Positions 55,285 through 64,000 are shown, numbered from the stretch's first letter. The stretch: DNA of 64,000 nucleotides from Photobacterium phosphoreum (GCF_002954725.1 NZ_MSCQ01000002.1:1062785-1126784); one strand, 5' to 3'. A program made the numbers and translations. The notes: generated by a model not told the origin, from the letters alone.

Positions 55285-56511
55285 TTATAGTCGCTTAAAA
55301 ATCAACGAAGTATTAATGCCACCAAAGGCAAAATTATTACTCATGATGTAACGACAATCAATATTTCGACCTTGGCCTTGAATATAATCAAGCTCACCGC
55401 AGCGTGGATCTGGGGTGTCTAAATTTAAGCTTGGATTAAACCAGCCATTGTTCATCATTTCAATACTGAGCCAGGCTTCAATCGCGCCACATGCTCCAAG
55501 AGTATGCCCAAAGTAGCTTTTAAGGGTACTGATCGGGGTTTGATTGCCAAATATATTGGCAGTGGCTTGGCTTTCAGCAATATCGCCTTTTTCTGTTGCT
55601 GTGCCATGGGCTGAAATATAATCAATATCTTGTGGCTGTAATTGTGCTTGCTGCAAGGCCATTGTCATGCATTGCTGCATGGTTTGTTGTTGAGGCTGGG
55701 TAATATGGGTCGCATCACAATTGGTCGCAAAACCCACCACTTCCGCTAAAATAGTTGCGCCTCGATCTAAGGCATGTTGATATTCTTCTAATACTAACGA
55801 GCCTGCACCTTCGCCGATCACTAATCCATCCCGATCAGTATCGTATGGACGCGGTGTGGTTTTAGGGGCGTCATTTTTAAGGCTAGTTGCAAATAGAGTA
55901 TCAAACACGGCCGATTCTGTTGGACATAGCTCTTCTGCGCCCCCTGCAACCATCACAGTTTGATAGCCATGTTTGATGGCTTCATAAGCATAGCCAATTG
56001 CTTGGCTGCCAGAGGTACATGCACTGCTGGTAGGGATCACACGACCGCGTAATCCAAAGAATAATCCTACATTAACCGCAGCTGTATGTGGCATCATTTG
56101 GACATACGTGGTGGCGGTGATTTCTTTGGTGGTTTTATCATTAAGCATGGTACCAAATGCGCCAATGGCGGGAGTGCTACCTACTGATGAGCCGTAAGCA
56201 ATCCCGGTGCTGCCGTTCGTCAAAATAGCATTACCTAATAAACCTGCTTGGGTTAGGGCATTTTCACTAGCGACCGTTGCTAATTTTGATACGCGTCCCA
56301 TAGCACGTAATTGCTTACGAGTATAATGCTTTGGCACCTCAAAATCGGTAATTGGCGCGGCAAGTTTGGTATTTAAACCCTCATAAAGGGCATAATTCTC
56401 CATATAGCGCACCGCATTTTCACCCTCGCGTAATTTTTTTTCGACGGTTAACCAATCTTGACCCAGTGCAGTTACCCCACCCATGCCTGTGATAACAACG
56501 CGACGGCTCAT
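55285..56511 (-). CDS. apeR: Aryl polyene beta-ketoacyl-ACP synthase (ApeR-like)
   Basis: A 408-residue FabF-type ketosynthase, last gene of the aryl polyene operon. Active Cys in TSSACTSGSQAIGY, His in SAHGTATEKGD and second His in YFGHTLGACGA; NNFAFGGINTSLIF closes the fold. It overlaps apeQ by 4 bp (ATGA), implying coupling. In characterised aryl polyene clusters two ketosynthases flank DH and KR genes (order O, P, Q, R), as here. It probably acts in chain start or elongation of the conjugated aryl tail. Confidence 0.88.
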   Translation of the reverse strand: MSRRVVITGMGGVTALGQDWLTVEKKLREGENAVRYMENYALYEGLNTKLAAPITDFEVPKHYTRKQLRAMGRVSKLATVASENALTQAGLLGNAILTNGSTGIAYGSSVGSTPAIGAFGTMLNDKTTKEITATTYVQMMPHTAAVNVGLFFGLRGRVIPTSSACTSGSQAIGYAYEAIKHGYQTVMVAGGAEELCPTESAVFDTLFATSLKNDAPKTTPRPYDTDRDGLVIGEGAGSLVLEEYQHALDRGATILAEVVGFATNCDATHITQPQQQTMQQCMTMALQQAQLQPQDIDYISAHGTATEKGDIAESQATANIFGNQTPISTLKSYFGHTLGACGAIEAWLSIEMMNNGWFNPSLNLDTPDPRCGELDYIQGQGRNIDCRYIMSNNFAFGGINTSLIFKRL

Positions 56512-57233
56512 ACTAAACCTCCATTAATAGAAATAACTTGGCGAGTTACATAAGCAGCAATATCAGACATTAAATAACTGACTAGCCCTGCGACTTCTTG
56601 GGGATCGCCCATACGACGTAAAGGCACTTGGGGCAGTGCATGCTGTTTGACTTCTTCATCGACCATTCCGGTATCAATCAACCCTGGCGCGACACAGTTA
56701 ACAGTAATTTTACGTTTAGCCAGTTCAAGCGCGAGGGATTTTGACGCGCCAATAATACCGGCTTTAGCAGCGCTGTAATTGGTTTGACCGCGGTTACCGG
56801 TAATGCCTGACACGGAAGAGAGTGTAACAATACGACCACCTTGACGCAGTTGCACCATTGGCATCACACATGGATGAAGGACATTATAAAAGCTATCAAG
56901 ATTGGTATGAATAACCCCGTCCCATTCTTGCTCTGTCATCGCAGGAAAAGCGGTGTCGCGGGTAATGCCTGCATTACTGACCACCCCATAGTAAGCACCA
57001 TGGTCGGCAATATCTTGTTCAAGATGCAGACGGCACTGTTCGCGATTGCTAATATCAAACTGAATGATTCGTCCCTGACCGCCCGCACTGATAATAGTGG
57101 CTAGGGTTGATTCTGCACCTGCTTGATCACTCATATAATGTACTGCAATAGTAAACCCATCTTGTGCTAATTGGATCGCGATTGCACGTCCAATGCCTTT
57201 ACTAGCACCTGTAACCAGTACCTGTCGAGTCAT
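56508..57233 (-). CDS. apeQ: 3-ketoacyl-ACP reductase (ApeQ-like)
   Basis: A 241-residue short-chain dehydrogenase/reductase of the FabG type. Cofactor site TGASKGIGRAIA at the N-terminus; catalytic Tyr and Lys in NYSAAKAGIIGASKSLALELA; Ser in LSSVSG; NAG motif in VSNAG. Reduces the beta-keto group on the growing polyene chain. Tight spacing to apeP upstream and overlap with apeR downstream mark it as part of one operon. Confidence 0.9.
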   Translation of the reverse strand: MTRQVLVTGASKGIGRAIAIQLAQDGFTIAVHYMSDQAGAESTLATIISAGGQGRIIQFDISNREQCRLHLEQDIADHGAYYGVVSNAGITRDTAFPAMTEQEWDGVIHTNLDSFYNVLHPCVMPMVQLRQGGRIVTLSSVSGITGNRGQTNYSAAKAGIIGASKSLALELAKRKITVNCVAPGLIDTGMVDEEVKQHALPQVPLRRMGDPQEVAGLVSYLMSDIAAYVTRQVISINGGLV

Positions 57234-57242
57234 GAAGTATTC

Positions 57243-57704
57243 CTATTGTTTGGTGTTAAGCAGGGTTGCAATTTTTTCTTCAGAAGGAAGATACGCATTG
57301 AGTTGGCAACTAGCAATAATTTGTTGCTGATGGATGATTTTACAACTAAAAACAGCCATGTTGTTGTCTTGCATTAAGCGTTCAGCATGAATATCAAGTA
57401 CGACCCCTTGATTAAATTGCGACCACTCACTGTGATAGCGACGACAGCCGAGTAAGAACCCAATCGGTGCCGATTTACCTTGTTGCCATGCGTGATAGCC
57501 TGACCAACTCGCAATGGTTTGTGCCATTAGTTCAATACCCACATAGCCAGCAACACTCTGAGATTGTTTATTAAAAAAGAGATTATCGGATCTGATTGTC
57601 ACTTGGCAATGTACATTTTCCATCCCAACATTGATGAGTTCATCAATTAATATCATCGGTGCATCATGGGGCAGTAATTGTGCCAGTGGTGGGGTGTTAG
57701 TCAT
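57243..57704 (-). CDS. apeP: 3-hydroxyacyl-ACP dehydratase (ApeP-like)
   Basis: A 153-residue hot-dog fold dehydratase (LAQLLPHDAPMILIDELINVG, SVAGYVGIELMAQTIASWSGYHAW). In this family the His of LPHDAPM and the Glu of GIELMAQ are the likely catalytic pair. ATG at 57704 has GGA at 7 bp and overlaps the apeO stop by 8 bp; an in-frame TTG four codons upstream is less likely. Works with KS and KR to build conjugated double bonds. Confidence 0.87.
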   Translation of the reverse strand: MTNTPPLAQLLPHDAPMILIDELINVGMENVHCQVTIRSDNLFFNKQSQSVAGYVGIELMAQTIASWSGYHAWQQGKSAPIGFLLGCRRYHSEWSQFNQGVVLDIHAERLMQDNNMAVFSCKIIHQQQIIASCQLNAYLPSEEKIATLLNTKQ

Positions 57705-58935
57705 TAACGTATCCAAAAATTAAACTGATGTTATTACCGCCAAAAGCAAATGAATTACTTAGGACGGCAGATGTCGTCAGTGGTAACGGTTGTTTGACGA
57801 GCGTGATTGGCAGTAATGGATCTTGGTGCCCGTCATTTATTTGTATCGGTAACGGTAACTGATAAGCCAGCATATACCAACAAATAGCCGCCTCTACTGC
57901 ACTGGCTGCGCCGAGTGTATGCCCAGTTAATGGTTTGGTGGAACTGACTGCGACCTGATTGCCGAACACTCGAGCAATGGCTTTGGCTTCCATAGCATCA
58001 TTCAGTGGTGTCGCGGTGCCATGGGCATTAATGTAGCCAATATCATCAGGTTCTAAACCCGCATCAGCTAATGCATTTCGCATTGCCACTTCTGCGCCAT
58101 TGCCCTCTGGGTGGGGCGCTGAAATATGATACGCATCAGAGCTATCGCCACCACCTAAAAAAGCAATTTGTGGTTGTTGTTGTGATGGCAATGATTGTTT
58201 TTTCTCTGAGATAGCAGGTGTAAGTGCTAACAACATAAATGCAGCGGCTTCACCGATATTAATCCCATTACGATTAGCACTGAAGGGATTACAACGCTCA
58301 GAAGAGAGTGAATCTAAACCATGAAAACCATTGAGTGTGAGTCGACATAAGGTATCAGCACCACCGACAATAACCGCGTCGGCTAAGCCTGCTTTTAATA
58401 ACCGTTTTGCCGATAAAAAGCTGCGTCCACTGGAGGAGCAGGCGGTTGATATGGTGTAAACCAATCCGGTTAGACCAAAGTAATCAGCAATGAATTGCCC
58501 TGTATTCACTGGTTCTTGTTGATGATAATGATAATCCTCAGGCAAGTGACCTTGTGCTGCTAATTGTTCTAATGCGTGTTCGCCATCACTGATCCCTGAG
58601 GTTGTTGTACCAATGATCACCGCGATACGATCAGCGCCATATTGGGTAATCGCTTGCTGTATTTGGGGGCTTATTTGCTGTAATGCTGACAGTGCAAGAC
58701 GATTGTTAGCCGTATTTTGATGTGGATATTGTTGCTCATTAATCGCCGTTAATGGGGCTGTCACTTGACCAATAACGGTTGTACTCCCATCATTTAGCCA
58801 ATCAGACACGGTACGCATGTCGGGGCTAAATCCTTGCACCAAACGGTGTTGGATCTGTTCTGGCGTCGCACCAAGTGCGGAATGGAAACCACAGCCGCGA
58901 ATATAGACTGGGGTTGTGACTTGATTATTGTTCAT
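57697..58935 (-). CDS. apeO: Aryl polyene beta-ketoacyl-ACP synthase (ApeO-like)
   Basis: A 412-residue ketosynthase with active Cys in STACSSSGRSFLSAKR, His residues in NAHGTATPLND and LTGHTLGAASA, and NSFAFGGNNISLIFG near the C-terminus. It pairs in known clusters with a chain-length-factor-like partner (ApeC), which would lie outside the window. Coupled to apeP by overlap. A Ser/Gln-rich insertion near residue 230 (EKKQSLPSQQQPQ) is unusual but does not touch the active site. Confidence 0.87.
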   Translation of the reverse strand: MNNNQVTTPVYIRGCGFHSALGATPEQIQHRLVQGFSPDMRTVSDWLNDGSTTVIGQVTAPLTAINEQQYPHQNTANNRLALSALQQISPQIQQAITQYGADRIAVIIGTTTSGISDGEHALEQLAAQGHLPEDYHYHQQEPVNTGQFIADYFGLTGLVYTISTACSSSGRSFLSAKRLLKAGLADAVIVGGADTLCRLTLNGFHGLDSLSSERCNPFSANRNGINIGEAAAFMLLALTPAISEKKQSLPSQQQPQIAFLGGGDSSDAYHISAPHPEGNGAEVAMRNALADAGLEPDDIGYINAHGTATPLNDAMEAKAIARVFGNQVAVSSTKPLTGHTLGAASAVEAAICWYMLAYQLPLPIQINDGHQDPLLPITLVKQPLPLTTSAVLSNSFAFGGNNISLIFGYVND

Positions 58936-58951
58936 AAAATCTCGTACGAGG

Positions 58952-59560
58952 TTATTGACGCTGATAGTGTAATGTTTTTATGGTGATAGTGTAATCTGGC
59001 TGGTAATGGGTAAACGTGATTGTCCCCGTCAATCTATTGAGATCTTGATAATCAATTTTAGCCACAATCGCACCGTTATTGTCGATAAGTTGACGTTGGT
59101 ATGGCGTTTGTTTTAACTGCCAACCTATTTGTTGCAGCGGTTGTTGCCATGCTTCAAGTGGCCACAAGGTGAGCATCATATTGAACAAGACTTGCTTAGG
59201 TTCTGGTAATGTTGAACCTAAGCCTGGCATCACATAGGTGGTTATATGCTGATGGGTATAATCTAAGCTGAGGATCCGTGAGCCCCATGATGAAAACCCC
59301 GCCAGTGCTAATGCTTGTGGAGTAACTTGTAATTGCGCCGGTAATTGATGGCTTGTTTGTTGCCATGTTGCGGTGATCAACTGACTGGCGGTGAGTGAAT
59401 AACCCAATTGCGCAGGGGTGGGTAAAGTAACCACCGTATTAGGCGCAATCTTGACTTGATTACCCTGCGGAGCCTGCACCGTTGCACACCCTGATACTAA
59501 TAAGGTGAGCAATGGCAGTAACCAGCGATAACCAAGGCGATGTAAGCTCCAATGCTGCAT
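58952..59560 (-). CDS. apeN: DUF3261 lipoprotein of aryl polyene cluster (ApeN-like)
   Basis: A 202-residue lipoprotein with signal peptide ending in the lipobox LVSGC (Cys near residue 25) and a DUF3261 domain. Its ribosome site lies in the last codons of the exporter gene, 1 bp apart. In aryl polyene clusters this protein is thought to help move or anchor the pigment lipid at the outer membrane; the mechanism is not known. Confidence 0.82.
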   Translation of the reverse strand: MQHWSLHRLGYRWLLPLLTLLVSGCATVQAPQGNQVKIAPNTVVTLPTPAQLGYSLTASQLITATWQQTSHQLPAQLQVTPQALALAGFSSWGSRILSLDYTHQHITTYVMPGLGSTLPEPKQVLFNMMLTLWPLEAWQQPLQQIGWQLKQTPYQRQLIDNNGAIVAKIDYQDLNRLTGTITFTHYQPDYTITIKTLHYQRQ

Positions 59561-59561
59561 G

Positions 59562-61955
59562 TTATTTAACTCCTTTATTTGATGTGCTGTTCGATGTAGC
59601 GCTTGATATGTTTAAGGACGATGGTGTCATGGCTAACGGGGCAAGTAACCATGCGATAATGATCCCTGTCAGTACTGTAATCCCAAAGCTATGAATCGCT
59701 TGAGTGGCACTTAACGCTAACAATCCAAAGGATAATACGGTCGTTAATGCGGATAATGTGATAGCTAATAGCGTTGAACGGCGGTGATGATTGTTATCCG
59801 TTGGTTTTAATTCAGCAAAAAAGAGGCTGTAATCAATGCCGATTCCCAAAATTAATATCAGCGCCAGTAAATTAAATAAGTTTAATGACGTGCCACTAAT
59901 CGCGGTGATTGCAATCCCGGCACAACCTCCAATTAGTGACGGCATGATCATTTGCAGACCTTTTTTGAGCCTGTAGCGCCAGACTAATAACGCTAAAATT
60001 ACCAATGTTGCTGCAATTAATAGTTCGGTGACCCGTTGGCGATATTGCCCAAAAAGATGTGATACTTCATCGGCTTTATTAAGGTAGCTTAATTGACTAT
60101 CTTGCGCGGCTAATTGTTTTATCGCACTGAGTTGATTGACGCCAGACAGTAAAATGACCGCTCCATATACAGACGATGGTGTTGTTTGAATGTTACCAAG
60201 CCAAGTAAAACGCAGTGGTTTTGAGACGGGTGAGGCCAAATATTCAGCGATAGTTAATGGTTGGAACGTCGCAGTAAATTGTGGTGGGTGGCTTAATTTA
60301 ATTTTCTTATCCAGCACAGAACCTTGCTGTTGATATAACTGCTCCACTAATTCGAAATTATGCTTTTGGGTCGCAATTGAAGGTAGATAATGACCGATAC
60401 TTTGGTAGCTATCAAGTTTGTGAGTAATTACTAACTCATTGAGTTGTTGATCGACAGCCGCTAATTTAATTAATAGATCTTGTGCTGTTTTAGCTTTAAC
60501 CAAGAGCATTTGTTGACCACTGCTAACACCCGTGATCGCTTTAATGGTTGCCTCTTGTTGCTTGAGTTGTTGTGGTAGTGCTTGGAGCTGGCGAATATCA
60601 TCATCATAGCGAATATGAAATAGCCCTAGAATAGAAACGACAGCCAATATTAATGGTACCCACCAACGAATGAGAGGTTGATGCCACAATTGTAACCAGC
60701 CGTTGAGTAATTGCCGACAAGGTAGTGGTCGTGGTGAACATGGCTTTGAGGCTAAGGTTGGATACCAACATACAACCGTTGCGTAAGCGGCAGTAAGACC
60801 AATTGCTGAAAACAACGATAATTGTTGTAGCCCTGGGAAAGGCGCGACTAACATTCCCAGATAACCAATTAAGCTGGTAATCAGACCTAAGCTAATGGCG
60901 ACGAAAATATGCCTGAGCCCTTGGTGTGGATCCCAATCTTTTCCTGCGGCTAATCTATCGGTGAGATAGTGAAATGCATAGTCAATCGAGACCCCAATCA
61001 GGCTAGCACCAAACACTAAACTAAATAGATGTACTTTGCCAAAAATGGCGACAGTGCCGACAAACGCAGCAATTAAACCACAGCTAATTGATAATAAAGC
61101 TAATACTAAGGGAAGTGGGCTGCGGTAGACCACCACCAATAAAATGATGATCCCTAACAGTGATCCTACACCGATAGTACTGATTTCTTTCTCAGCACTT
61201 TGGGTACCGTGAGCGGCATAAAAAATCACCCCAGTATGTAAGATATCCACTTTCTCAGTGGCAGTAGAATAGTGGTTGATGAGCTGTTGTTGTAATTTTT
61301 CTAGCGCAGGTAATTGGTGTTGTAATTTAACACTGTACGGAGAGCCTGCGAGTTCAGCACTGATCAATGCGTAATGACGCTGCTGATATTTGGTGGTTAA
61401 AAAACCGTGATCAAGACTGAAGTGACCACTTTGAGTGCTTAATTGGGTTAAATAGTCACGAAATAATAGAAACGGATCATGTTCAAGCTCAGCACCTGTA
61501 ACGCCAGAAAAGGGATTATATAGCGCTTGTAATACTTGAGTTGTTTGTTGTTGAGGGTTATGTGCTAACCGTTGTTGCTGTTGTGGCGTTAACAGCTGAA
61601 ACCGTTTGGGATAATAAAATTGCGCCCATGCTTGCTGTTGGCTGTGACTCATTTTTGCATCAATAGTGGCAAACAATCCCAGTTTAGCAAGCTGATGACT
61701 AAACTGCTCTGTTGCTGTGATCATCGTATCGCGATCAGGGCTGCCAACTAAAAATACCACCTTATTGCTCATGCTGGTGGCGATATGATCAAAGGCTTGT
61801 TGTGCCGCAGGATCTTGATCATTTTGTGGCAATAACGCCAGAATATTGGTTTCGATTGGTAGTTGTTTATGTGCTGTCAATTGGTAGCCTAAAGCGGCAA
61901 CTAACAGCAGCATAATCAACAGCCATAAACGACTAAGGTTAGAATTGGAAAACAC
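59562..61955 (-). CDS. apeM: MMPL/RND-type exporter of aryl polyene cluster (ApeM-like)
   Basis: A 797-residue membrane protein with two halves, each a periplasmic domain followed by about five helices (helices clustered at about 250-400 and 660-780), the layout of MMPL/HpnN-type RND exporters. GVSIDYAFHYLTDRL and GIGIDYSLFFAEL hold the conserved Asp residues of the proton path. It starts with GTG, overlapping the LolA-like gene by 17 bp; no ATG near the start fits better. Probably flips or exports the aryl polyene lipid across the inner membrane. Confidence 0.87.
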   Translation of the reverse strand: MFSNSNLSRLWLLIMLLLVAALGYQLTAHKQLPIETNILALLPQNDQDPAAQQAFDHIATSMSNKVVFLVGSPDRDTMITATEQFSHQLAKLGLFATIDAKMSHSQQQAWAQFYYPKRFQLLTPQQQQRLAHNPQQQTTQVLQALYNPFSGVTGAELEHDPFLLFRDYLTQLSTQSGHFSLDHGFLTTKYQQRHYALISAELAGSPYSVKLQHQLPALEKLQQQLINHYSTATEKVDILHTGVIFYAAHGTQSAEKEISTIGVGSLLGIIILLVVVYRSPLPLVLALLSISCGLIAAFVGTVAIFGKVHLFSLVFGASLIGVSIDYAFHYLTDRLAAGKDWDPHQGLRHIFVAISLGLITSLIGYLGMLVAPFPGLQQLSLFSAIGLTAAYATVVCWYPTLASKPCSPRPLPCRQLLNGWLQLWHQPLIRWWVPLILAVVSILGLFHIRYDDDIRQLQALPQQLKQQEATIKAITGVSSGQQMLLVKAKTAQDLLIKLAAVDQQLNELVITHKLDSYQSIGHYLPSIATQKHNFELVEQLYQQQGSVLDKKIKLSHPPQFTATFQPLTIAEYLASPVSKPLRFTWLGNIQTTPSSVYGAVILLSGVNQLSAIKQLAAQDSQLSYLNKADEVSHLFGQYRQRVTELLIAATLVILALLVWRYRLKKGLQMIMPSLIGGCAGIAITAISGTSLNLFNLLALILILGIGIDYSLFFAELKPTDNNHHRRSTLLAITLSALTTVLSFGLLALSATQAIHSFGITVLTGIIIAWLLAPLAMTPSSLNISSATSNSTSNKGVK

Positions 61956-62634
61956 GTTTTTCTTCTGTGGTGAGTGTTGATGGTGTCGTGCGTTGATGAC
62001 TAAAAGTAATCACCGTTTTATCGCCACGAATTTCAGCCAAAGTGAGCTGATTAATGAACTTACCACCTTGGAGGGTGATGGTAGTGAAGACTTTATTTAA
62101 TGGTGCTTGCTTGGGCGTTAACACTAATTGCCACTGCTTTTTCGTCGCAGTATGGGTGTGAGTATCGGTAGTGTCAGTCTCTGGGGGTAATGTCGTCAGT
62201 TTTAAGCTAAATTGCTGATTTAACGCTGCAGTATCACCATTAAAAAGTGCCAGAAAAATATGACTAAAATAAAACACCATTGGGTTTTGCGCGGCCGTAA
62301 TAATTTGGGCTGGTTGGTTATCAAATTGTTGACTGAGTTTATCTTGGGTTAACACTAACGATACTGCCATCGGGGCGGTTTGGTGCCACCATAAGCCGCT
62401 ATTCTCAGCAATAATAAATGTACCATTAGAGACTAACGGTTGGTTAAACATCGCCATGGTTCGGCTTTGACTAAAATCACCACGCACAATTTTGGTAGTA
62501 GAAAGAGTCTGTTGAAGTTCATTGAGGGTCATGGCTTGGGCTGACAAACTGCTGCAAGCAAATGCGATACACAAGATAGCTCCTCGCCACCATTTTTTTT
62601 GAGACATAACGGTTGTTAAATTAGTGATTATCAT
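61939..62634 (-). CDS. apeL: LolA-like periplasmic carrier (ApeL-like)
   Basis: A 231-residue protein with a Sec signal peptide (after a polar MIITNLTTVMSQKKWWRG stretch, hydrophobic core AILCIAFACSSLSAQA) and a LolA-like half-barrel domain (VRGDFSQSRTMAMFNQPLVSNGTFIIAENSGLWWHQ). Proposed to ferry lipidic pigment across the periplasm. AAGG seven bases before the ATG at 62634 favours this start over the ATG nine codons downstream; it overlaps the thioesterase gene by 14 bp. Confidence 0.85.
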   Translation of the reverse strand: MIITNLTTVMSQKKWWRGAILCIAFACSSLSAQAMTLNELQQTLSTTKIVRGDFSQSRTMAMFNQPLVSNGTFIIAENSGLWWHQTAPMAVSLVLTQDKLSQQFDNQPAQIITAAQNPMVFYFSHIFLALFNGDTAALNQQFSLKLTTLPPETDTTDTHTHTATKKQWQLVLTPKQAPLNKVFTTITLQGGKFINQLTLAEIRGDKTVITFSHQRTTPSTLTTEEKRVFQF

Positions 62635-63061
62635 GCCAAGCCTTTATTTTATCAGTAAAAACTGTAGGTGAAACAAAACACATTTCGTGATTATCAATGC
62701 CGACAGCAACTTGCATTGTATAGCCTTTTGTCATTCGTATATTGGTGTTTGCATCATAGATAATATAATCAACCCGCAGTCTATTTTCCCATTCGGTGAG
62801 TGTGGCGGTGATGCGAATTTTGTGATCAAAAGGAATCGGTTTAACGTATTTTACGCGCGTATCAATGATAGGCCATAGATAGCCAGAAGCTTGCATTTGG
62901 TGATAACTATAATCAATCTTTTCCATTAATAAGCGGCGAACTTCTTCAAAAAAACGGAAGTAGTTACCGTGATAGATAACGCCCATCGGATCGGCATCTT
63001 GAAAAAGCGTGGTTAGCGTCAGCTCTGCGGTTAATAATGGTGGTGAAGTTTCTTGGTTCAT
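62621..63061 (-). CDS. apeK: 4HBT-type acyl-CoA/ACP thioesterase (ApeK-like)
   Basis: A 146-residue hot-dog thioesterase. Catalytic motif FQDADPMGVIYHGNYFRFFEEVR (split: D-x-M-G-x-x-Y-H-x-N-Y) matches the 4-hydroxybenzoyl-CoA thioesterase group, with the typical Asp. The ATG at 63061 begins the family sequence; an in-frame TTG 19 codons earlier would start inside the hairpin between this gene and the ammonia lyase. Expected to release or edit acyl chains during aryl polyene synthesis. Confidence 0.85.
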   Translation of the reverse strand: MNQETSPPLLTAELTLTTLFQDADPMGVIYHGNYFRFFEEVRRLLMEKIDYSYHQMQASGYLWPIIDTRVKYVKPIPFDHKIRITATLTEWENRLRVDYIIYDANTNIRMTKGYTMQVAVGIDNHEMCFVSPTVFTDKIKAWHDNH

Positions 63062-63093
63062 AAATGACGTAATCCGTATGGATGCACTAATAA

Positions 63094-63128
63094 ACCAACG
63101 ATCTTGAACACTGCTCAAGACCGTTGGT
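63094..63128 (-). other. 14-bp hairpin between ammonia-lyase and thioesterase genes
   Basis: Inverted arms 63094-63107 and 63115-63128 (ACCAACGATCTTGA with TCAAGACCGTTGGT, one mismatch that can pair as G-U on the RNA), 7-nt loop, located in the only sizeable gap of the operon. The following T run is poor, so attenuation or RNA processing is more likely than full termination. Confidence 0.55.
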
Positions 63129-63159
63129 GATCAATGGTTAGTTAATAGATCGTTAACGA

Positions 63160-64000
63160 TCAATATAAAGACCAATATTGTTGTTGGATCTTGCTAATGA
63201 AGTGACGTAAATCGTGCTCTAATGGGCGATCTTCAATTACCAATTCAAACTCAGCCAATACTGCTTGTTGCATGGCTTGTAATGCTGGGCTGATATTAGT
63301 GTCATTAAGTTGATCATCACGTTTACGCAATTCAATCGCTTGAGTTGCGGCTAATAATGATGCCGCAGTCACTTGTTCTGTTAGCTGTAATACTCGTAAA
63401 CAATCACGAGAAGCAATCGTACCCATGCTGACTTTATCTTGATTGTGACATTCGGTTGAGCGTGAAAACACACTTGCCGGCATGGTGTGTTTCAGTGCTT
63501 CTGCTGTCCATGCTGAAATACCAATTTGAACCGCTTTAAAGCCGTGGTTAATTGGTTTACGTTCACCGGTTGCGCCGGTTAAGTTAAAAGGCAGCCCGTT
63601 ATTGAACTTATAGTCCATCAGTTGTGCCATTTGACGATCGAGTAAATCGGCAATATTGGCTACAGCTGTTTTAAGGGTATCCATTGCCATCGCAATATGA
63701 CCGCCATAAAAGTGTCCGCCGTGCAGTACGCGCTCGTTATCACCGTCGATAATAGGATTATCATTGGCACTATTGAGTTCATTTTCAATCATCTGGCGTA
63801 GCCATAGCAGACTATCTTGTAGTACCCCAATAACATGAGGCGCACAACGTAGAGAATAGCGATCTTGCAAACGATCACTGTTACGCGGTGGACGCTCAGC
63901 TTGAAGATCAGATCGCAACCAACTGGCGATTTGTTGTTGTCCTGGGTGTGGTTTTACCGCAAACAGTGCCTCATCAAAATGGAACGCATTGCCTTGAATT
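63160..64000 (-). CDS. Aromatic amino acid ammonia-lyase (HAL/TAL family), 5' end outside window
   Basis: C-terminal 280 residues of a histidine/phenylalanine/tyrosine ammonia-lyase family enzyme; the frame continues without a stop to the window edge, so the MIO-forming Ala-Ser-Gly is not in view. Seen: QDRYSLRCAPHVIGVLQDSL (substrate region), NELNSANDNPIID, HGGHFYGGHIAMAMDTLK and STECHNQDKVSMGTIASRD. In aryl polyene clusters of the Vibrio fischeri type an ammonia lyase is proposed to make the cinnamate-type starter from an aromatic amino acid. The gene order here fits that role rather than histidine breakdown, since no hut genes are near. Confidence 0.9.
   Translation of the reverse strand, partial: IQGNAFHFDEALFAVKPHPGQQQIASWLRSDLQAERPPRNSDRLQDRYSLRCAPHVIGVLQDSLLWLRQMIENELNSANDNPIIDGDNERVLHGGHFYGGHIAMAMDTLKTAVANIADLLDRQMAQLMDYKFNNGLPFNLTGATGERKPINHGFKAVQIGISAWTAEALKHTMPASVFSRSTECHNQDKVSMGTIASRDCLRVLQLTEQVTAASLLAATQAIELRKRDDQLNDTNISPALQAMQQAVLAEFELVIEDRPLEHDLRHFISKIQQQYWSLY

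Noticed and set aside
1-64000. tRNA or rRNA genes, insertion sequences, prophage
   Set aside because: Looked for and none recognised: no transposase or integrase motifs, no tRNA cloverleaf and no rRNA sequence seen.

Overview
This 64 kb window looks like the replication-origin region of the second chromosome of a member of the Vibrionaceae, most likely a Photobacterium. The sequence is AT-rich. It carries a full-length RctB initiator, which is the hallmark of Vibrionaceae chromosome II, with its iteron origin, a type Ib ParA and a ParB that closely resemble Vibrio ParA2/ParB2, and clustered palindromes of the parS2 type (TTTACAnTGTAAA). The genus is an inference from overall gene content; the family and the replicon assignment are much firmer.

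Layout. 0.3-3.2 kb: a fructose-type PTS pair (EIIB, then a HPr-EI-EIIA fusion) with no EIIC in view. 3.3-7.6 kb: a very large secreted M36 (fungalysin-type) metalloprotease lipoprotein. 7.9-13.2 kb: a metabolic island of a 50-residue membrane peptide, an EamA exporter and a sodium:solute symporter, then an AraC regulator divergent from a glycine-amidinotransferase-like enzyme. 13.4-15.7 kb: a patatin/beta-barrel (type Vd-like) phospholipase. 15.8-24.8 kb: the origin and partition region, with rctB, a DUE-like ladder of TGAT repeats, six 23-bp-phased iterons, a DnaA box, outlying RctB-like sites, parAB, tmcA, ycdX and seven parS2 palindromes split around a 15-copy 13-bp minisatellite. 24.8-31.5 kb: a LapD-like degenerate GGDEF/EAL receptor, pdxH, a PAS-LuxR regulator, a candidate sRNA, a YhbP-family gene, a remote pair of RctB-like sites, a small secreted protein, a small helical protein and a CatB-like acetyltransferase. 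32-42.4 kb: acetate kinase, a C69 dipeptidase, feoBC, two uncharacterised small proteins, and a LysR regulator divergent from a 2-keto-acid decarboxylase. 42.5-47.2 kb: a DUF1800-DUF1501 pair and the hexose-phosphate antiporter UhpT. 47.7-48.06 kb: an apparent free-standing structured RNA of about 360 nt. 48.2-54.7 kb: a proline-use cluster (AraC regulator, putA, a separately encoded PutA C-terminal domain, putP). 54.8-55.2 kb: a SpoIIAA-like protein. 55.3-64 kb: the distal part of an aryl polyene pigment cluster (ammonia lyase, thioesterase, LolA-like, MMPL exporter, lipoprotein, KS, DH, KR, KS), cut by the window edge.

The most interesting items outside ordinary annotation are the structured RNA at 47.7 kb; the inverted pair of RctB-like sites at 29.4-29.6 kb, one of which matches an origin site at 18 of 19 bases; the centromere-like parS2 array with its internal minisatellite; the regular TGAT ladder beside the iterons; the split PutA; and the amidinotransferase island. 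All function calls come from reading the sequence and recalled family knowledge; no database search was run.
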